NCBI GenBank assembly: GCA_001915025.1
Contig: MNDR01000083.1
Coordinates: 1-64,000, forward strand
Length of the DNA stretch: 64,000 nt
Reading direction: 5' to 3'
Source: Gemmatimonadetes bacterium 13_2_20CM_2_65_7
Lineage (GTDB): Bacteria; Gemmatimonadota; Gemmatimonadetes; Gemmatimonadales; GWC2-71-9
Shown: positions 9,061 through 17,709 of the stretch, piece after piece
Numbering within the stretch: the first letter of the stretch is position 1
Layout: every line of letters begins with the position of its first letter
Position numbers and translations under genes: made by a program
The notes under the pieces: generated by a model
What the model saw: the letters and a program-made list of their open reading frames with translations, nothing else
Databases searched by the model: none
Told to the model about the DNA's origin: nothing

Positions 9061-11798
9061 TTCGACGCGTCCTCCTGTTGCTCCTGCTCCTTGCCGGCAG
9101 AGTGAGCGCGCAAACCGGGGGATCGATCAGCGGCCACGTGCGGCAGCGCGACGGTCACACGGGACTCGCCGGCGCCGAGGTTGGCCTCGATGGGCGCTGG
9201 GTCACGCACACTGACAGCTCCGGCTTCTATAGGATTCGCGAGGTCCGCAGCGGCTGGCATTTGGTCACGGTTCGGGCGATCGGTTTCGAATCGGCGCGGC
9301 GCGACAGCGTGCTGGTCCGCGCCGGTCAGATCTCGGTCGTGAATTTCGTGATCGACGTGTACACGATCGAGCGGCCGATCGTGGTGGAGGCGTTCGCCGA
9401 TTCGATCCTCGATCCGGCGCTCGTAGCAACCGTCCAGCGCATCAGTGGCGAAGAGTTGCGGCGCTTCCCCGTGACAACCGTCGATGAAGCGATCGCCCTC
9501 TCGGCCGGTGCGGTCGGGGAGAGCTACCGGGGGGGCAGGCTGGGACAGCAGGCATTCATCCTCGACGGCCTCGGCGTCAAGAATCAGCTCGATGCCTCCA
9601 CCGGTCCGCTGGGCGTGCGAATCCCTCCCGATATACTCACCGAAGCTTCGCTCGCGACGAACGGATTTTCGGCGCGCTACGGGCAGGCGATTTCGGGTTT
9701 GGTCAACGTAGTCACGAAGGATGGCGACGAGCACTGGGGCGGACGCGCGGCCTACGAGAGTGATCGTCCGCTCAGTGGGGGCGCCGATCTCGGACTCGAC
9801 CGCGCTGTCGTCTCGGCAAGTGGACCGCTGCCCGGTGGTGCCGGTCTCGTCGCGGTCATCGACGCGGAGGGCCGGCTCGATGCGGACCCGGTGAACGCCC
9901 CGGCGCCGGCCGATCCGCGCGATCCGCGCCACGACAATCCGGCGCTCCTGCCCCATAATAGCGGCGAGCGCTACGATGCCGTGGCCAAGCTCCGCGTGCC
10001 GCTCGGCGGCCCGTACACGGTACGCCTGTTTGCCCTGCGGTCGGCGGATCAGCGGCTGTTGTACGATCCCGCGTACAAGTACGACACGCAGTGGGCGCCG
10101 GCGCAGCGCGTGAGTGGGGACCTCTTGAGCGCGCATCTCCAGCGCGCGACCAATGCGCTCACCGCGGACCTGCGCGTTGGCTACTTCACGCGGCAATTCA
10201 TCCGCGGGACACTCACCGATCAGCCGGCCTACCAATTCGGCGCTATCACGGGACGATCCTTTCACTTCGTCGGCGAGGAGATGGCGCGCGCGCAGGACAC
10301 GATCACCGCCCGAGCCGCATTGCCCGCCATGCAGACGCCGGATCTGAGCAATCGCTCGCCGTGGGGCGTGCCTGCATTCTTTCTCGCTACTGGATCCAAC
10401 GGCGAGATCACCTGGAACCGCTATCGCGAGCTGCGCGGGCAAGTGGATTTCAGCGTCGGTGGACCGCGCAGCGACGTCTACTTCGGCGGCGAAGTCTCCC
10501 GCCAGCAGGTGCGGACGTTCCAACGCGTGCTGGGATATCTGCCGGTCGGTAAAGGCGTGCCGCCCGCAGCCGCCTCGACCTTCTCGCCGACGTCGGCGGC
10601 GGGATACGTCGAGGGCCAACTCCACGGCGAAGACTTCGTGCTCTCGCTGGGCGTGCGCTACGATCAGTTCGCTCCCGGTGGCGGCATTCCCGGATCGAAG
10701 GTCGGCGCACGGCGCAGCCTCAATCCACGCTTCGCCTTCTCGACCGTCCTGAAGGGTGCGACGGTGGTTGCGAGCTGGGGGCGGTTTTCTCAGGTGCCCG
10801 ATTTTCAGTATCTCGTGGACGCAGCGTTCGACGATACGATGCGCACGGGGCGATTCCGGCGCGGCAGCCCGGACATCGGCTTTGAAGATGCCACCCAATA
10901 CGAATTCTCCGTGCGCGCCCGCGCGCGCCCGAACACGACGGTGCGCGTCAACGTCTTCAACAAGCTGCTCGACGGCCTCGTCGGATCGATCCCGCTCGGC
11001 GTCAATCCCGACTCCAGCGTTTTCGGCAATTTCGATTTTGGCAACGTGAAAGGCGCGGAGCTGATCTTTGAGCGCGCCCTGGTCGATTGGTGGGGCCTGC
11101 GGGTTGCGTATTCGCTGCAGAGCGCGAATGCGACGGCGACGAACGCCTTTGAGCTGGTGCACCGTATCCGGATCGGTCCGACGGGCGACACGATCAATCC
11201 GGCGCGCGTGCAGTTCCCGCTCGATTACGACCGTCGGCACAGCGTGACGATTATCGGTCAGGGTCGTGTGCCGGCCGGCTGGGGTCCGCGCATCGCCGGT
11301 GCGTTCCCGCTCGCGCGACTGGAAGCCGCCACGATCGTGCGCGCCAGCTCGGGGTTGCCATTCAGCATGACCAACGCGACGGGCGATACGCTGATCGGGT
11401 TGCCGAACAGTTACCGGCTGCCGCCGGTGTGGACCATCGACATGCTCTTGAGACGGCCGCTGCGCATCGCGGGACGGGACGGAACGCTCTACATCGACGT
11501 TCGGAATCTCACGAACCGGCGGAATGTCGAAGCGGTGCGCCGCGACACGGGGGAGCCACAGATCGATTCGGCGGGACTGGCTGGTCTAGCGGAGCGCGCC
11601 TATCAGGCGCACCCGGAAGCAATTCCCTACGAGTCGCCGCGCTATCGGCCGGCGGCCGACCTCGACCACAACGGTCTCATCGAAGGGCGGACCGAGCTCG
11701 TTCCGCTCTATCTCGCCGCGGCCCGCGACTTTTCGCAGCCACTGTTCTCATACGGGCCGCCCCGGCTCTTCCGCCTGGGGCTCGAGCTGCTGTTTTAG
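9057..11798 (+). CDS. TonB-dependent receptor with N-terminal CarboxypepD_reg domain
   Basis: 913 residues, starting at a GTG that overlaps the upstream stop. The signal peptide (MIRRVLLLLLLLAGRVSAQ) is followed by a carboxypeptidase regulatory-like fold at about 24-105 (GSISGHVRQRDGHTGLAGAE). A plug domain follows at about 115-230 (FILDGLGVKNQ; NGFSARYGQAISGLVNVVTK), then a beta-barrel ending in a terminal Phe (LFRLGLELLF). It should import a bound nutrient across the outer membrane using TonB energy. The substrate cannot be told from sequence. The 3' end overlaps the convergent EamA gene by 51 bases. Confidence 0.88.
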   Translation: MIRRVLLLLLLLAGRVSAQTGGSISGHVRQRDGHTGLAGAEVGLDGRWVTHTDSSGFYRIREVRSGWHLVTVRAIGFESARRDSVLVRAGQISVVNFVIDVYTIERPIVVEAFADSILDPALVATVQRISGEELRRFPVTTVDEAIALSAGAVGESYRGGRLGQQAFILDGLGVKNQLDASTGPLGVRIPPDILTEASLATNGFSARYGQAISGLVNVVTKDGDEHWGGRAAYESDRPLSGGADLGLDRAVVSASGPLPGGAGLVAVIDAEGRLDADPVNAPAPADPRDPRHDNPALLPHNSGERYDAVAKLRVPLGGPYTVRLFALRSADQRLLYDPAYKYDTQWAPAQRVSGDLLSAHLQRATNALTADLRVGYFTRQFIRGTLTDQPAYQFGAITGRSFHFVGEEMARAQDTITARAALPAMQTPDLSNRSPWGVPAFFLATGSNGEITWNRYRELRGQVDFSVGGPRSDVYFGGEVSRQQVRTFQRVLGYLPVGKGVPPAAASTFSPTSAAGYVEGQLHGEDFVLSLGVRYDQFAPGGGIPGSKVGARRSLNPRFAFSTVLKGATVVASWGRFSQVPDFQYLVDAAFDDTMRTGRFRRGSPDIGFEDATQYEFSVRARARPNTTVRVNVFNKLLDGLVGSIPLGVNPDSSVFGNFDFGNVKGAELIFERALVDWWGLRVAYSLQSANATATNAFELVHRIRIGPTGDTINPARVQFPLDYDRRHSVTIIGQGRVPAGWGPRIAGAFPLARLEAATIVRASSGLPFSMTNATGDTLIGLPNSYRLPPVWTIDMLLRRPLRIAGRDGTLYIDVRNLTNRRNVEAVRRDTGEPQIDSAGLAGLAERAYQAHPEAIPYESPRYRPAADLDHNGLIEGRTELVPLYLAAARDFSQPLFSYGPPRLFRLGLELLF

Positions 11799-12701
11799 TC
11801 CCTCTTTCACGTAGCCGGCCGCGACGCCGCCCACGACCAGCGCGAGGCCGACCCACCCGAGCAGTGTCAAGCGCTGGCTGAAAAGCGTGAGCGCAAGCAA
11901 CGCCCCCACAACGGGCTCGACGGTGGCGGCAACTGATGCCGGCGCTGCTTCGATTCGTTTCACCGCCCCGAAGAAAAAGATATTGGCGGCGACCACCGAT
12001 CCCGCAGCGAGTCCCAGCAAATCGCGCCATGCCGGCGGCGACGGCGGCCAGGCCGGCGGCCGGCCCCAGATCGACAGAGCGATCCAGATGAGCACGACAC
12101 CGCCAATCGCTTCGAGGAACAAGACCTTGAGGACACCGTAGCGGGGCGCCGCATATCGCCCCATCAGCGTCGTCAATGCGTAGCTCAGCGCCGACAGCAA
12201 TCCACCCGTAATGCCTGCGGCGATGCCCATGCGCGCCGCCTCCGCGCCGGCGTTGCTGCCGCCGGTCACCGTGAGCGCGACGCCGATCATGACGATGACC
12301 GCCAGCGCGATACGCGTTGCCGAGAGCTCTTCCTTGAGGATGATGCGGGCGAGCACGGCGACCATGACTGGCGCGGTGTACAGCAGTGCCGCCGCACCTG
12401 CGACGCCGACGCCCGCAATCGCGAACTGATACGCGATCTCGAACAGCGCGACGAGGGCGCCCCCACCCAATCCGACCAACAGCCATCCCTTACGGTCTGT
12501 GCGGAAGAGCTCGCGACGGAAGAGCAGTCCCCAGATGGCTAACGCGATCGTGCCGATGAGCACGCGCCAGAAGCCGATGCTCGTCGCCGGCATGAGATCG
12601 TACAGACCGGTCGACAGCGGCCCGGTCGTTCCCCATGTCGCGCCGGCGGCGAGCGCGAGGAGATATCCGACAACGCGCTTTGGTCGTTGGAGTTCGGTCA
12701 C
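11748..12701 (-). CDS. EamA/DMT-superfamily transporter
   Basis: 317 residues with about ten hydrophobic helices in two EamA repeats (ALAAGATWGTTGPLS at the start of the first; GGLLSALSYALTTLMGRY at the start of the second). Members of this superfamily export metabolites or amino acids across the inner membrane. The ATG overlaps the stop of the upstream phzF-like gene (ATGA), so both are translated from one message. The substrate is unknown. Confidence 0.9.
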   Translation of the reverse strand: MTELQRPKRVVGYLLALAAGATWGTTGPLSTGLYDLMPATSIGFWRVLIGTIALAIWGLLFRRELFRTDRKGWLLVGLGGGALVALFEIAYQFAIAGVGVAGAAALLYTAPVMVAVLARIILKEELSATRIALAVIVMIGVALTVTGGSNAGAEAARMGIAAGITGGLLSALSYALTTLMGRYAAPRYGVLKVLFLEAIGGVVLIWIALSIWGRPPAWPPSPPAWRDLLGLAAGSVVAANIFFFGAVKRIEAAPASVAATVEPVVGALLALTLFSQRLTLLGWVGLALVVGGVAAGYVKEGLKQQLEPQAEEPGRPV

Positions 12702-13513
12702 GAAGCCATTTTGTCCGCGGTGAGCTCACCGCGCAACACCGTCACGGCCTGCCCGGCGAGGCGCACGCGCCCGCTTCCGTCGAGCCGCACGCGCACAATG
12801 CCGCCGCGCGCCGACGCCTGGTAACCAGTCAGCGACTGCTTGCCGAGTTTGTCGCACCAGTACGGCGCGAGCGCGCAGTGTGCCGAGCCCGTGACGGGAT
12901 CTTCGGGAACGCCGGACTGCGGCGCGAAGAAGCGCGATACGAAGTCGTACTGCGCATCGCCTCCCCCATTCGCGCGGCTCGTGACGATGACGCCGCGGGC
13001 GGCGACGCGGCCGAGTGCGCCGAGGTCCGGATCGAGCCCTCGCACGGTCGACTCGCTGTCGACTTCGACGAGATAGTCGAAGCGGCTGCGCCCCACGAAA
13101 CGCGGCTTGATTCCCAACGCTTGGATCAACCCTGGTGGCGCTGGCGCAGGGGACGCTGGGGTTGCGGGGAAATCGAGCTCGATCCAGGCGTCGCGGCGAT
13201 CGGCAGTCAACAGGCCGCTCTTTGTGTGGAAGCGCGCCTGGGTACTCGGCGTGAGATGCGCGTCTTCCCACAGCACGTGCGCGCTCGCCAGCGTGGCGTG
13301 GCCGCAAAGATCGACTTCGACGGCCGGCGTGAACCAGCGCAAATCATATCCATCCTGGCGACGAACGAGAAACGCGGTTTCGGCGAGGTTCATCTCGCGC
13401 GCGACGTTCTGCATCCACGCGGGTTCAGCGGCGTCGGGGAGAACGCAGACCGCAGCGGGATTGCCCGCGAAGGGGCGGTTGGTAAACGCGTCGACTTGGG
13501 TTATACGAAGCAT
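12698..13513 (-). CDS. PhzF family isomerase
   Basis: 271 residues from the ATG at 13513, where the family N-terminus begins (MLRITQVDAFT). Typical PhzF motifs are present: VDAFTNRPFAGNPAAV, the catalytic Glu in NLAETAFL, CGHATLASAHVL and EDPVTGSAHC. PhzF proteins are two-domain, diaminopimelate epimerase-like isomerases. No phenazine genes are nearby, so the role is probably a small-molecule isomerisation unrelated to phenazines. It lies between a membrane protein gene upstream and an EamA exporter downstream. Confidence 0.92.
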   Translation of the reverse strand: MLRITQVDAFTNRPFAGNPAAVCVLPDAAEPAWMQNVAREMNLAETAFLVRRQDGYDLRWFTPAVEVDLCGHATLASAHVLWEDAHLTPSTQARFHTKSGLLTADRRDAWIELDFPATPASPAPAPPGLIQALGIKPRFVGRSRFDYLVEVDSESTVRGLDPDLGALGRVAARGVIVTSRANGGGDAQYDFVSRFFAPQSGVPEDPVTGSAHCALAPYWCDKLGKQSLTGYQASARGGIVRVRLDGSGRVRLAGQAVTVLRGELTADKMAS

Positions 13514-13529
13514 GACCTCGCAATCTAAG

Positions 13530-14156
13530 CTATCCCGGCAATTGAAACGTTGTCTTGCCATGCCAAAAGCTGTTTTCGTGACCGATAATGAACACGCTTT
13601 CAGGATCCGCGTTCCGCAGGATGAGCCGCACCTGTCCCGCGTTCGCGGGAATGTCGAACACGAGATCGGTTGTGTACGATTCGCCGGGAATGAGTCGTCG
13701 CTTCAAACCATCGATTGAGCCGACATACCGGTTGCCCTTCGAATCCACCAGCGCCACGTACCGACTGTTCGGCGACAATGACGCGTCCTTCGGACGCCAC
13801 GGCGCGATTGTCTGCTCATCAAACCGCACTTTCACCGTGACGACGTGACGCACCTGGCCGCTCTGGAGAGTCTCGGATTTTGCCGCGGCAACGGAGTACG
13901 CGAGGTGACAGTCCACCTCGCAGATGTGTTTTTCCTCGCCGGGAGCGAGCACGCGACTGTGGCTCGCAGCGGAAAAGCAAATCAGCAGTATCGCATAAGC
14001 GCCCACGCCACCGAGCAGCGCGCGCAGGCTGATCCGAGCGATCCGCTCGCGCTTCGTGACTCGCGCGAACACGTAGGTCACTGTTAGCGCCACGGCAGCA
14101 AGTATGGAGCCAAGGAACAACAGCACCGTGAATGGATTCAGGCCATCAGTGATCAT
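13530..14156 (-). CDS. Two-TM membrane protein with extracytoplasmic beta-rich domain
   Basis: 208 residues. Two membrane segments lie at about 10-32 and 47-65; a beta-rich domain of about 140 residues follows, presumably outside the cytoplasm. Patterns such as SLSPNSRYVALVDSKGNRY and LIPGESYTTDLVFDIP resemble immunoglobulin-like DUF4352 domains, but I do not claim that family. Its start overlaps the end of the DUF4173 gene by 11 bases, and phzF follows after 16 bases. Confidence 0.7.
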   Translation of the reverse strand: MITDGLNPFTVLLFLGSILAAVALTVTYVFARVTKRERIARISLRALLGGVGAYAILLICFSAASHSRVLAPGEEKHICEVDCHLAYSVAAAKSETLQSGQVRHVVTVKVRFDEQTIAPWRPKDASLSPNSRYVALVDSKGNRYVGSIDGLKRRLIPGESYTTDLVFDIPANAGQVRLILRNADPESVFIIGHENSFWHGKTTFQLPG

Positions 14157-15654
14157 GGTGCATCTCCTTGATTGCGGCTGTGCACGTCTGCCGAAGCACC
14201 GCGGCGTCGTGGCTCACCAGTCGACGCGCCCGCGCTCGGCTCCAGTTCCAGGTCCGCCAATCGGCGTCGTCCTTATTCCAACGACTCACCAGACCACAGA
14301 CGACAACGCGGCGGTCTCCGGCACCGAATTGTGGGAGCGCTTCGATGAGAGCGGGGACTGCGTCGGCGCCGAGCGTCAGGGCGTACTCGGCATCAAAGGG
14401 ACGCTCGGCAACGGGACGGTTGAGATTTGTCTTGACGATGAATGCGTCGGGGTTCATGACGTGGAGCGCAGCCAGGATCCCGAATCCCTGCATCAATACG
14501 CCCAACGCGAACCGCTCGCGCCTACCCCGAAGCAGTGTCCACGTAAACCAGGCGAACACGCCCAGCAGCAAGAGCATGAATGCCGTCGCGTAGAGCCTGA
14601 TCTCCGAGAGACCGAACGCGTCCACGTACAATCGCATCCGCTCGAACGCCGATGCCATGATCACGGCGAGCAGAATGAGAAGCAGAGCGGCGAGCCGCCG
14701 GAACGTCTGGATTTCAACGGTTGTGCCGCCACGGACCAGGAAGTCGGCGCCGAGCAACACCGGCAACACGAGCGCGCTGGCGGTCACCAGCTGAAAGAAT
14801 CCCTGGCGCGCGTATTCGGCATACCTCAGACCGGTGGTGACTTGGACTAGGGCCGCACCACCGAAGAAGTAGCGGAGCTGAACGACTACGAACAGCAGGA
14901 AGAGCGCGTTCAGAAGGCCGAGTGCGGTAGCCATGGGAACGAGTCCGAGTCGCACGTTGCTGGCGCCGTACGGCATGGCGACGGGTTGGCCCAGCAGACT
15001 CCATCGGAGGTAGCCGGCGGTGATCACGGCCCAGAAGCAGAACAACATCGTGTGACTGACGAGGCTGGTGATGTCGAACGCGAACAAATTCGTGAGGACA
15101 TTGCCAAAGACCTGATCAGCCGACGAGAAGAGCGCTGCGAATATGACGAGCAAGGGGGCAGCGACGAGCAGACCGACCAGAATGGCGCGGACGTTCCGGA
15201 GCCGACCTTCCCGCGGCAGCTCCTGCCACTGGACGTCCCGACCGACGAGCAACATCCCACCTGCGATGCTGCCGGCTGTGGCGGTCACACCGGCGCGCAG
15301 ATAGTCGAGCAAGCGCCAGCCGCCGATCCGCTCGCCCTGGAGGCTCGACGCCGCCAAACACAGCGTGATGAAGAGCGCCAGCATATCGAACCTGGTAAGG
15401 ACTGCCGCGTCTCTCCTCAGGAACGCCGCCCCCAGAAGCAGCGCGGTAATCGCAAGCCACGGAGCATCCGGTCCGGGTTGCAGATGATGGCGGCGCACCA
15501 GCCATACTCCCCCGCCGACGAGGACGCAGGTGCAGAGCATGACATTCAGGCCCCACGGCATCGCGCGCAGCAGGGTGTCACCGGCGAGGCCCGCTCCCGC
15601 GGCGACGCCGAGGATCTCGAGACCCAGGCGGGTGCGGGGATTGATCGCGCTCAT
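14146..15654 (-). CDS. DUF4173-type polytopic membrane protein
   Basis: 502 residues from the ATG at 15654, which overlaps the uppS stop (ATGA). A dozen hydrophobic helices are followed by a soluble tail (residues 420-500) with [14 protein letters not shown]. The helix layout and motifs such as [15 protein letters not shown] and [20 protein letters not shown] match the DUF4173/DUF4153 family. Function is unknown for the family. Coupling to uppS hints at an envelope-related job. Confidence 0.82.
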   Translation of the reverse strand: MSAINPRTRLGLEILGVAAGAGLAGDTLLRAMPWGLNVMLCTCVLVGGGVWLVRRHHLQPGPDAPWLAITALLLGAAFLRRDAAVLTRFDMLALFITLCLAASSLQGERIGGWRLLDYLRAGVTATAGSIAGGMLLVGRDVQWQELPREGRLRNVRAILVGLLVAAPLLVIFAALFSSADQVFGNVLTNLFAFDITSLVSHTMLFCFWAVITAGYLRWSLLGQPVAMPYGASNVRLGLVPMATALGLLNALFLLFVVVQLRYFFGGAALVQVTTGLRYAEYARQGFFQLVTASALVLPVLLGADFLVRGGTTVEIQTFRRLAALLLILLAVIMASAFERMRLYVDAFGLSEIRLYATAFMLLLLGVFAWFTWTLLRGRRERFALGVLMQGFGILAALHVMNPDAFIVKTNLNRPVAERPFDAEYALTLGADAVPALIEALPQFGAGDRRVVVCGLVSRWNKDDADWRTWNWSRARARRLVSHDAAVLRQTCTAAIKEMHHDH

Positions 15655-16286
15655 ACCGCCGCCTGCGTCGAGAGACCTCCGAAGCGGCGATCGCGCGCGC
15701 GGAAGTCTCGCACTGCGCCGGCCAGCTCGTTCGCGGTGAAATCGGGCCACATCGTGTCTGTGAACCACAGCTCGGCGTACGCGGACTCCCACAGGAGGAA
15801 GTCGGAGAGCCGTTGCTCGCCGCCAGTGCGGATCAGGAGATCCACGTCGGGAAGCAGCGTGCCGCTGCGGATGGCAGCGCGGGCCGAGTAATCGACGGCG
15901 ATCCGCAGATCGAGTCGCGTTCCACCGCTCGTTGCCTGGTCGGCGTCGACGATGGCGTTCACGAGCGCTGCGGGCAGCCGATCGCGGCGACCGATGATCG
16001 AGAGCCGGACGGATTGGGCGACGAGCTCGGCGACTTCCCGGTGCAGGTAGCGCGCGAACAGCCGCATCAGCGCGGTCACTTCCGCCGGCGGCCTGCTCCA
16101 GTTGTCGGAGGAAAAGGCGTACAGTGTCAGCGCGGTGATGCCGAGGTCGGGCGCCGCCCGGACCATACGCCGCACGGCTTCAACGCCGGCGCGATGGCCG
16201 GCCGCGCGCGGCAAGCCGCGGCGCGTAGCCCAGCGTCCGTTGCCGTCCATGATGACAGCCACGTGAAAGGAAGTACTTTGTGTCAT
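15651..16286 (-). CDS. uppS: Isoprenyl (undecaprenyl-type) diphosphate synthase, shortened
   Basis: 211 residues from the ATG at 16286. The cis-prenyltransferase signature [20 protein letters not shown], the [15 protein letters not shown] motif and the C-terminal [18 protein letters not shown] and [12 protein letters not shown] are all present. It makes the polyprenyl carrier for peptidoglycan and other cell-wall glycans. The protein is about 35-40 residues shorter than typical enzymes: between [12 protein letters not shown] and [11 protein letters not shown] the usual helical stretch is missing. The catalytic Asp and the RTGGE loop are kept, so it should be active. Confidence 0.92.
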   Translation of the reverse strand: MTQSTSFHVAVIMDGNGRWATRRGLPRAAGHRAGVEAVRRMVRAAPDLGITALTLYAFSSDNWSRPPAEVTALMRLFARYLHREVAELVAQSVRLSIIGRRDRLPAALVNAIVDADQATSGGTRLDLRIAVDYSARAAIRSGTLLPDVDLLIRTGGEQRLSDFLLWESAYAELWFTDTMWPDFTANELAGAVRDFRARDRRFGGLSTQAAV

Positions 16287-16317
16287 AAAGCGATTCCGCA
16301 AAAAAAGAGAGGGCACA

Positions 16318-16689
16318 TCAGCGCGCGCGCGTCGCACGAATCAACGCTTCCATGTGATCGAGATAGCGCTCGAGCGCCCGCCGGCCGAGGGCGGTGAGTC
16401 GGTATTCCGTCTTGGGGACGCGTCCCGCGAACGACTTGAGGCACGTGACGTAGTCCGCGTCCTCGAGCTTGCGCGCGTGCACGCTCAAATTGCCGTCGCT
16501 GGTGTTGAGCAGCGCCTTCAGCTCGTTGAACGTGAGGCTGTCGCGCACGGCGAGCGCGCTGACGATCGCCAGGCGCACCCGCTCGTGAATCAGCCGGTCG
16601 AGCTCGGCGGGCGCCGGCTGCGGTTTGGTCTTCACCGCCCGCTCCGATTCTGCGCGCGTGAGTCGCGCCGTGTTGCTCTTAGCCACCAT
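16318..16689 (-). CDS. Winged-helix transcriptional regulator
   Basis: 123 residues from the ATG at 16689. After a basic N-terminus comes a winged HTH (about 38-110): [38 protein letters not shown], then the wing and [18 protein letters not shown]. This resembles the single-domain MarR/ArsR-like HTH_27 type. It overlaps the upstream membrane-protein gene by 11 bases, so both are one unit. The palindrome in that unit's promoter (17279-17295) is its likely operator, making it an autoregulator by inference. Confidence 0.87.
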   Translation of the reverse strand: MVAKSNTARLTRAESERAVKTKPQPAPAELDRLIHERVRLAIVSALAVRDSLTFNELKALLNTSDGNLSVHARKLEDADYVTCLKSFAGRVPKTEYRLTALGRRALERYLDHMEALIRATRAR

Positions 16690-17263
16690 ACCTCCTCGCA
16701 ATGATGATGCCGAACACGATGTTCAAGCCCCCGAATCCCGCCGCCATGAACCACGGCCACAGGCCGGCGGGCGCAAACAACGCCACGGTGCCGAGCACCA
16801 TGAAACACACCCCCATGATGGGCACGATCCGCACCGAGAATGCGCCCGCTGTCGCAACCGCCGTCCCATAGAGCAGCAGCCAGACGCCCGGCATCAACGC
16901 AAACAGACCGGCGCGGTGCAGGGCAATCGTCAACAGCGCTCCCACGACGATCGGCGGCAGAAAACTGAGACCGAAGCGGCGGCCCGGTCCCGACAGGAGC
17001 GGGTCGTTCGCAGCCCGGGCTTTCTGCACCATGGCGGCTCCGCCGACGACGACGCCCAGCACCGCCTCGCCCAACCACACGGCGAGCCAATCGGTATCGC
17101 GCGACTGGCGCACGGCGAGCCAGGTCGCCGCGAGCGCCGTGCACCCCACGACCACCATGCCCCAGCCCGGCACGGCCGTGAACGATCCGGCCCGCTCCAT
17201 GGTGGAGCGGATGAACTGGAGATTGTCGAGAGCCCGATCGTGCAACGGCCGCGGAGCCGTCAT
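16679..17263 (-). CDS. Polytopic membrane protein paired with the winged-helix regulator
   Basis: 194 residues. After a cytoplasmic helix (LDNLQFIRSTMERAG) come about six hydrophobic segments in two blocks (MVVVGCTALAATWLAV, WLGEAVLGVVVGGAAMV, FLPPIVVGALLTIALH, LFALMPGVWLLLYGTAVA, IVPIMGVCFMVLGTVALF, WPWFMAAGFGGLNIVFGIII). Its gene is first in a two-gene unit with the wHTH regulator. It may sense or respond to what the regulator controls; the function is unknown. Confidence 0.78.
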   Translation of the reverse strand: MTAPRPLHDRALDNLQFIRSTMERAGSFTAVPGWGMVVVGCTALAATWLAVRQSRDTDWLAVWLGEAVLGVVVGGAAMVQKARAANDPLLSGPGRRFGLSFLPPIVVGALLTIALHRAGLFALMPGVWLLLYGTAVATAGAFSVRIVPIMGVCFMVLGTVALFAPAGLWPWFMAAGFGGLNIVFGIIIARRYGG

Positions 17264-17298
17264 TGCTCGAAGTAAAGCACTTTGCTCTGCAAAGTCAA
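17264..17298 (-). promoter_or_regulatory. Promoter with a spacer-embedded palindromic operator
   Basis: Reading the minus strand: TTGACT (17298-17293), a 17-base spacer, TTACTT (17275-17270), six bases, then the ATG of the membrane-protein gene, giving an essentially leaderless message. The spacer holds a perfect palindrome, ACTTTGC-AGA-GCAAAGT (17295-17279), which runs into the -35 box. A regulator bound there would block RNA polymerase. The co-transcribed wHTH protein is the obvious candidate. The boxes are by eye. Confidence 0.65.
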
Positions 17299-17705
17299 GG
17301 ACGCCGAGTTTTGAGCCGGCGCACGAGCTTCAGGCCCGACCAGACGGCGTCGATCGCCGCCACCTTCACGTCCACCAGACCCGTCGGCAACGCGACCGCA
17401 CGGACGACGTCTTCGGTGATGTCGGTCTCTACTCCCGATGCCTGCTTCGGCCAGGAAATCCAGAGGCTGCCGTCCGGCGTGAGAGCCCGGAGCAGTGCGG
17501 GAATTCTGGTTTCGAGGACCGCGCGACTGACGACGAAAAGATGAATGAACGAGAGAACGCCTCGCGCCGCGGCGACCACCTGTACTCCCGCCGGCAATTT
17601 GCCGAGCGTCGCGCGGTAGCCCCGCGGCGCGTTCAGGATGGCGATGCGGATACCGGGCTTGATTCCCAGCTTGTCGACGAGAGGCCGGCCTGAGTATCCC
17701 GCCAC
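17295..17705 (-). CDS. DUF3052-like protein
   Basis: 136 residues, soluble. The sequence GYSGRPLVDKLGIKPGIRIA, an internal DLF-like strand and LTPDGSLWISWPKQASGVETD followed by TEDVVRAVALPTGLVDVKVA match the DUF3052 family. That family looks like a degenerate methyltransferase-like fold. The function is unknown. The gene lies 4 bases after the PHP gene upstream, so they may share a message. Confidence 0.85.
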   Translation of the reverse strand: MAGYSGRPLVDKLGIKPGIRIAILNAPRGYRATLGKLPAGVQVVAAARGVLSFIHLFVVSRAVLETRIPALLRALTPDGSLWISWPKQASGVETDITEDVVRAVALPTGLVDVKVAAIDAVWSGLKLVRRLKTRRP

Positions 17706-17709
17706 GTCG

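Noticed and set aside
9911-9930. GATCCGCGC twice in the TonB receptor gene
   Set aside because: Only two copies and consistent with ordinary codon choice (DPRDPR).
8934-11240. A 768-codon open frame on the minus strand
   Set aside because: It is the antisense shadow of the TonB receptor gene in a GC-rich genome; it lacks family motifs and is Arg/His/Gln-rich.
13135-13175. Possible G-rich repeat in the PhzF gene
   Set aside because: No consistent 7- or 8-bp register; it reads as a Pro/Ala-rich linker.
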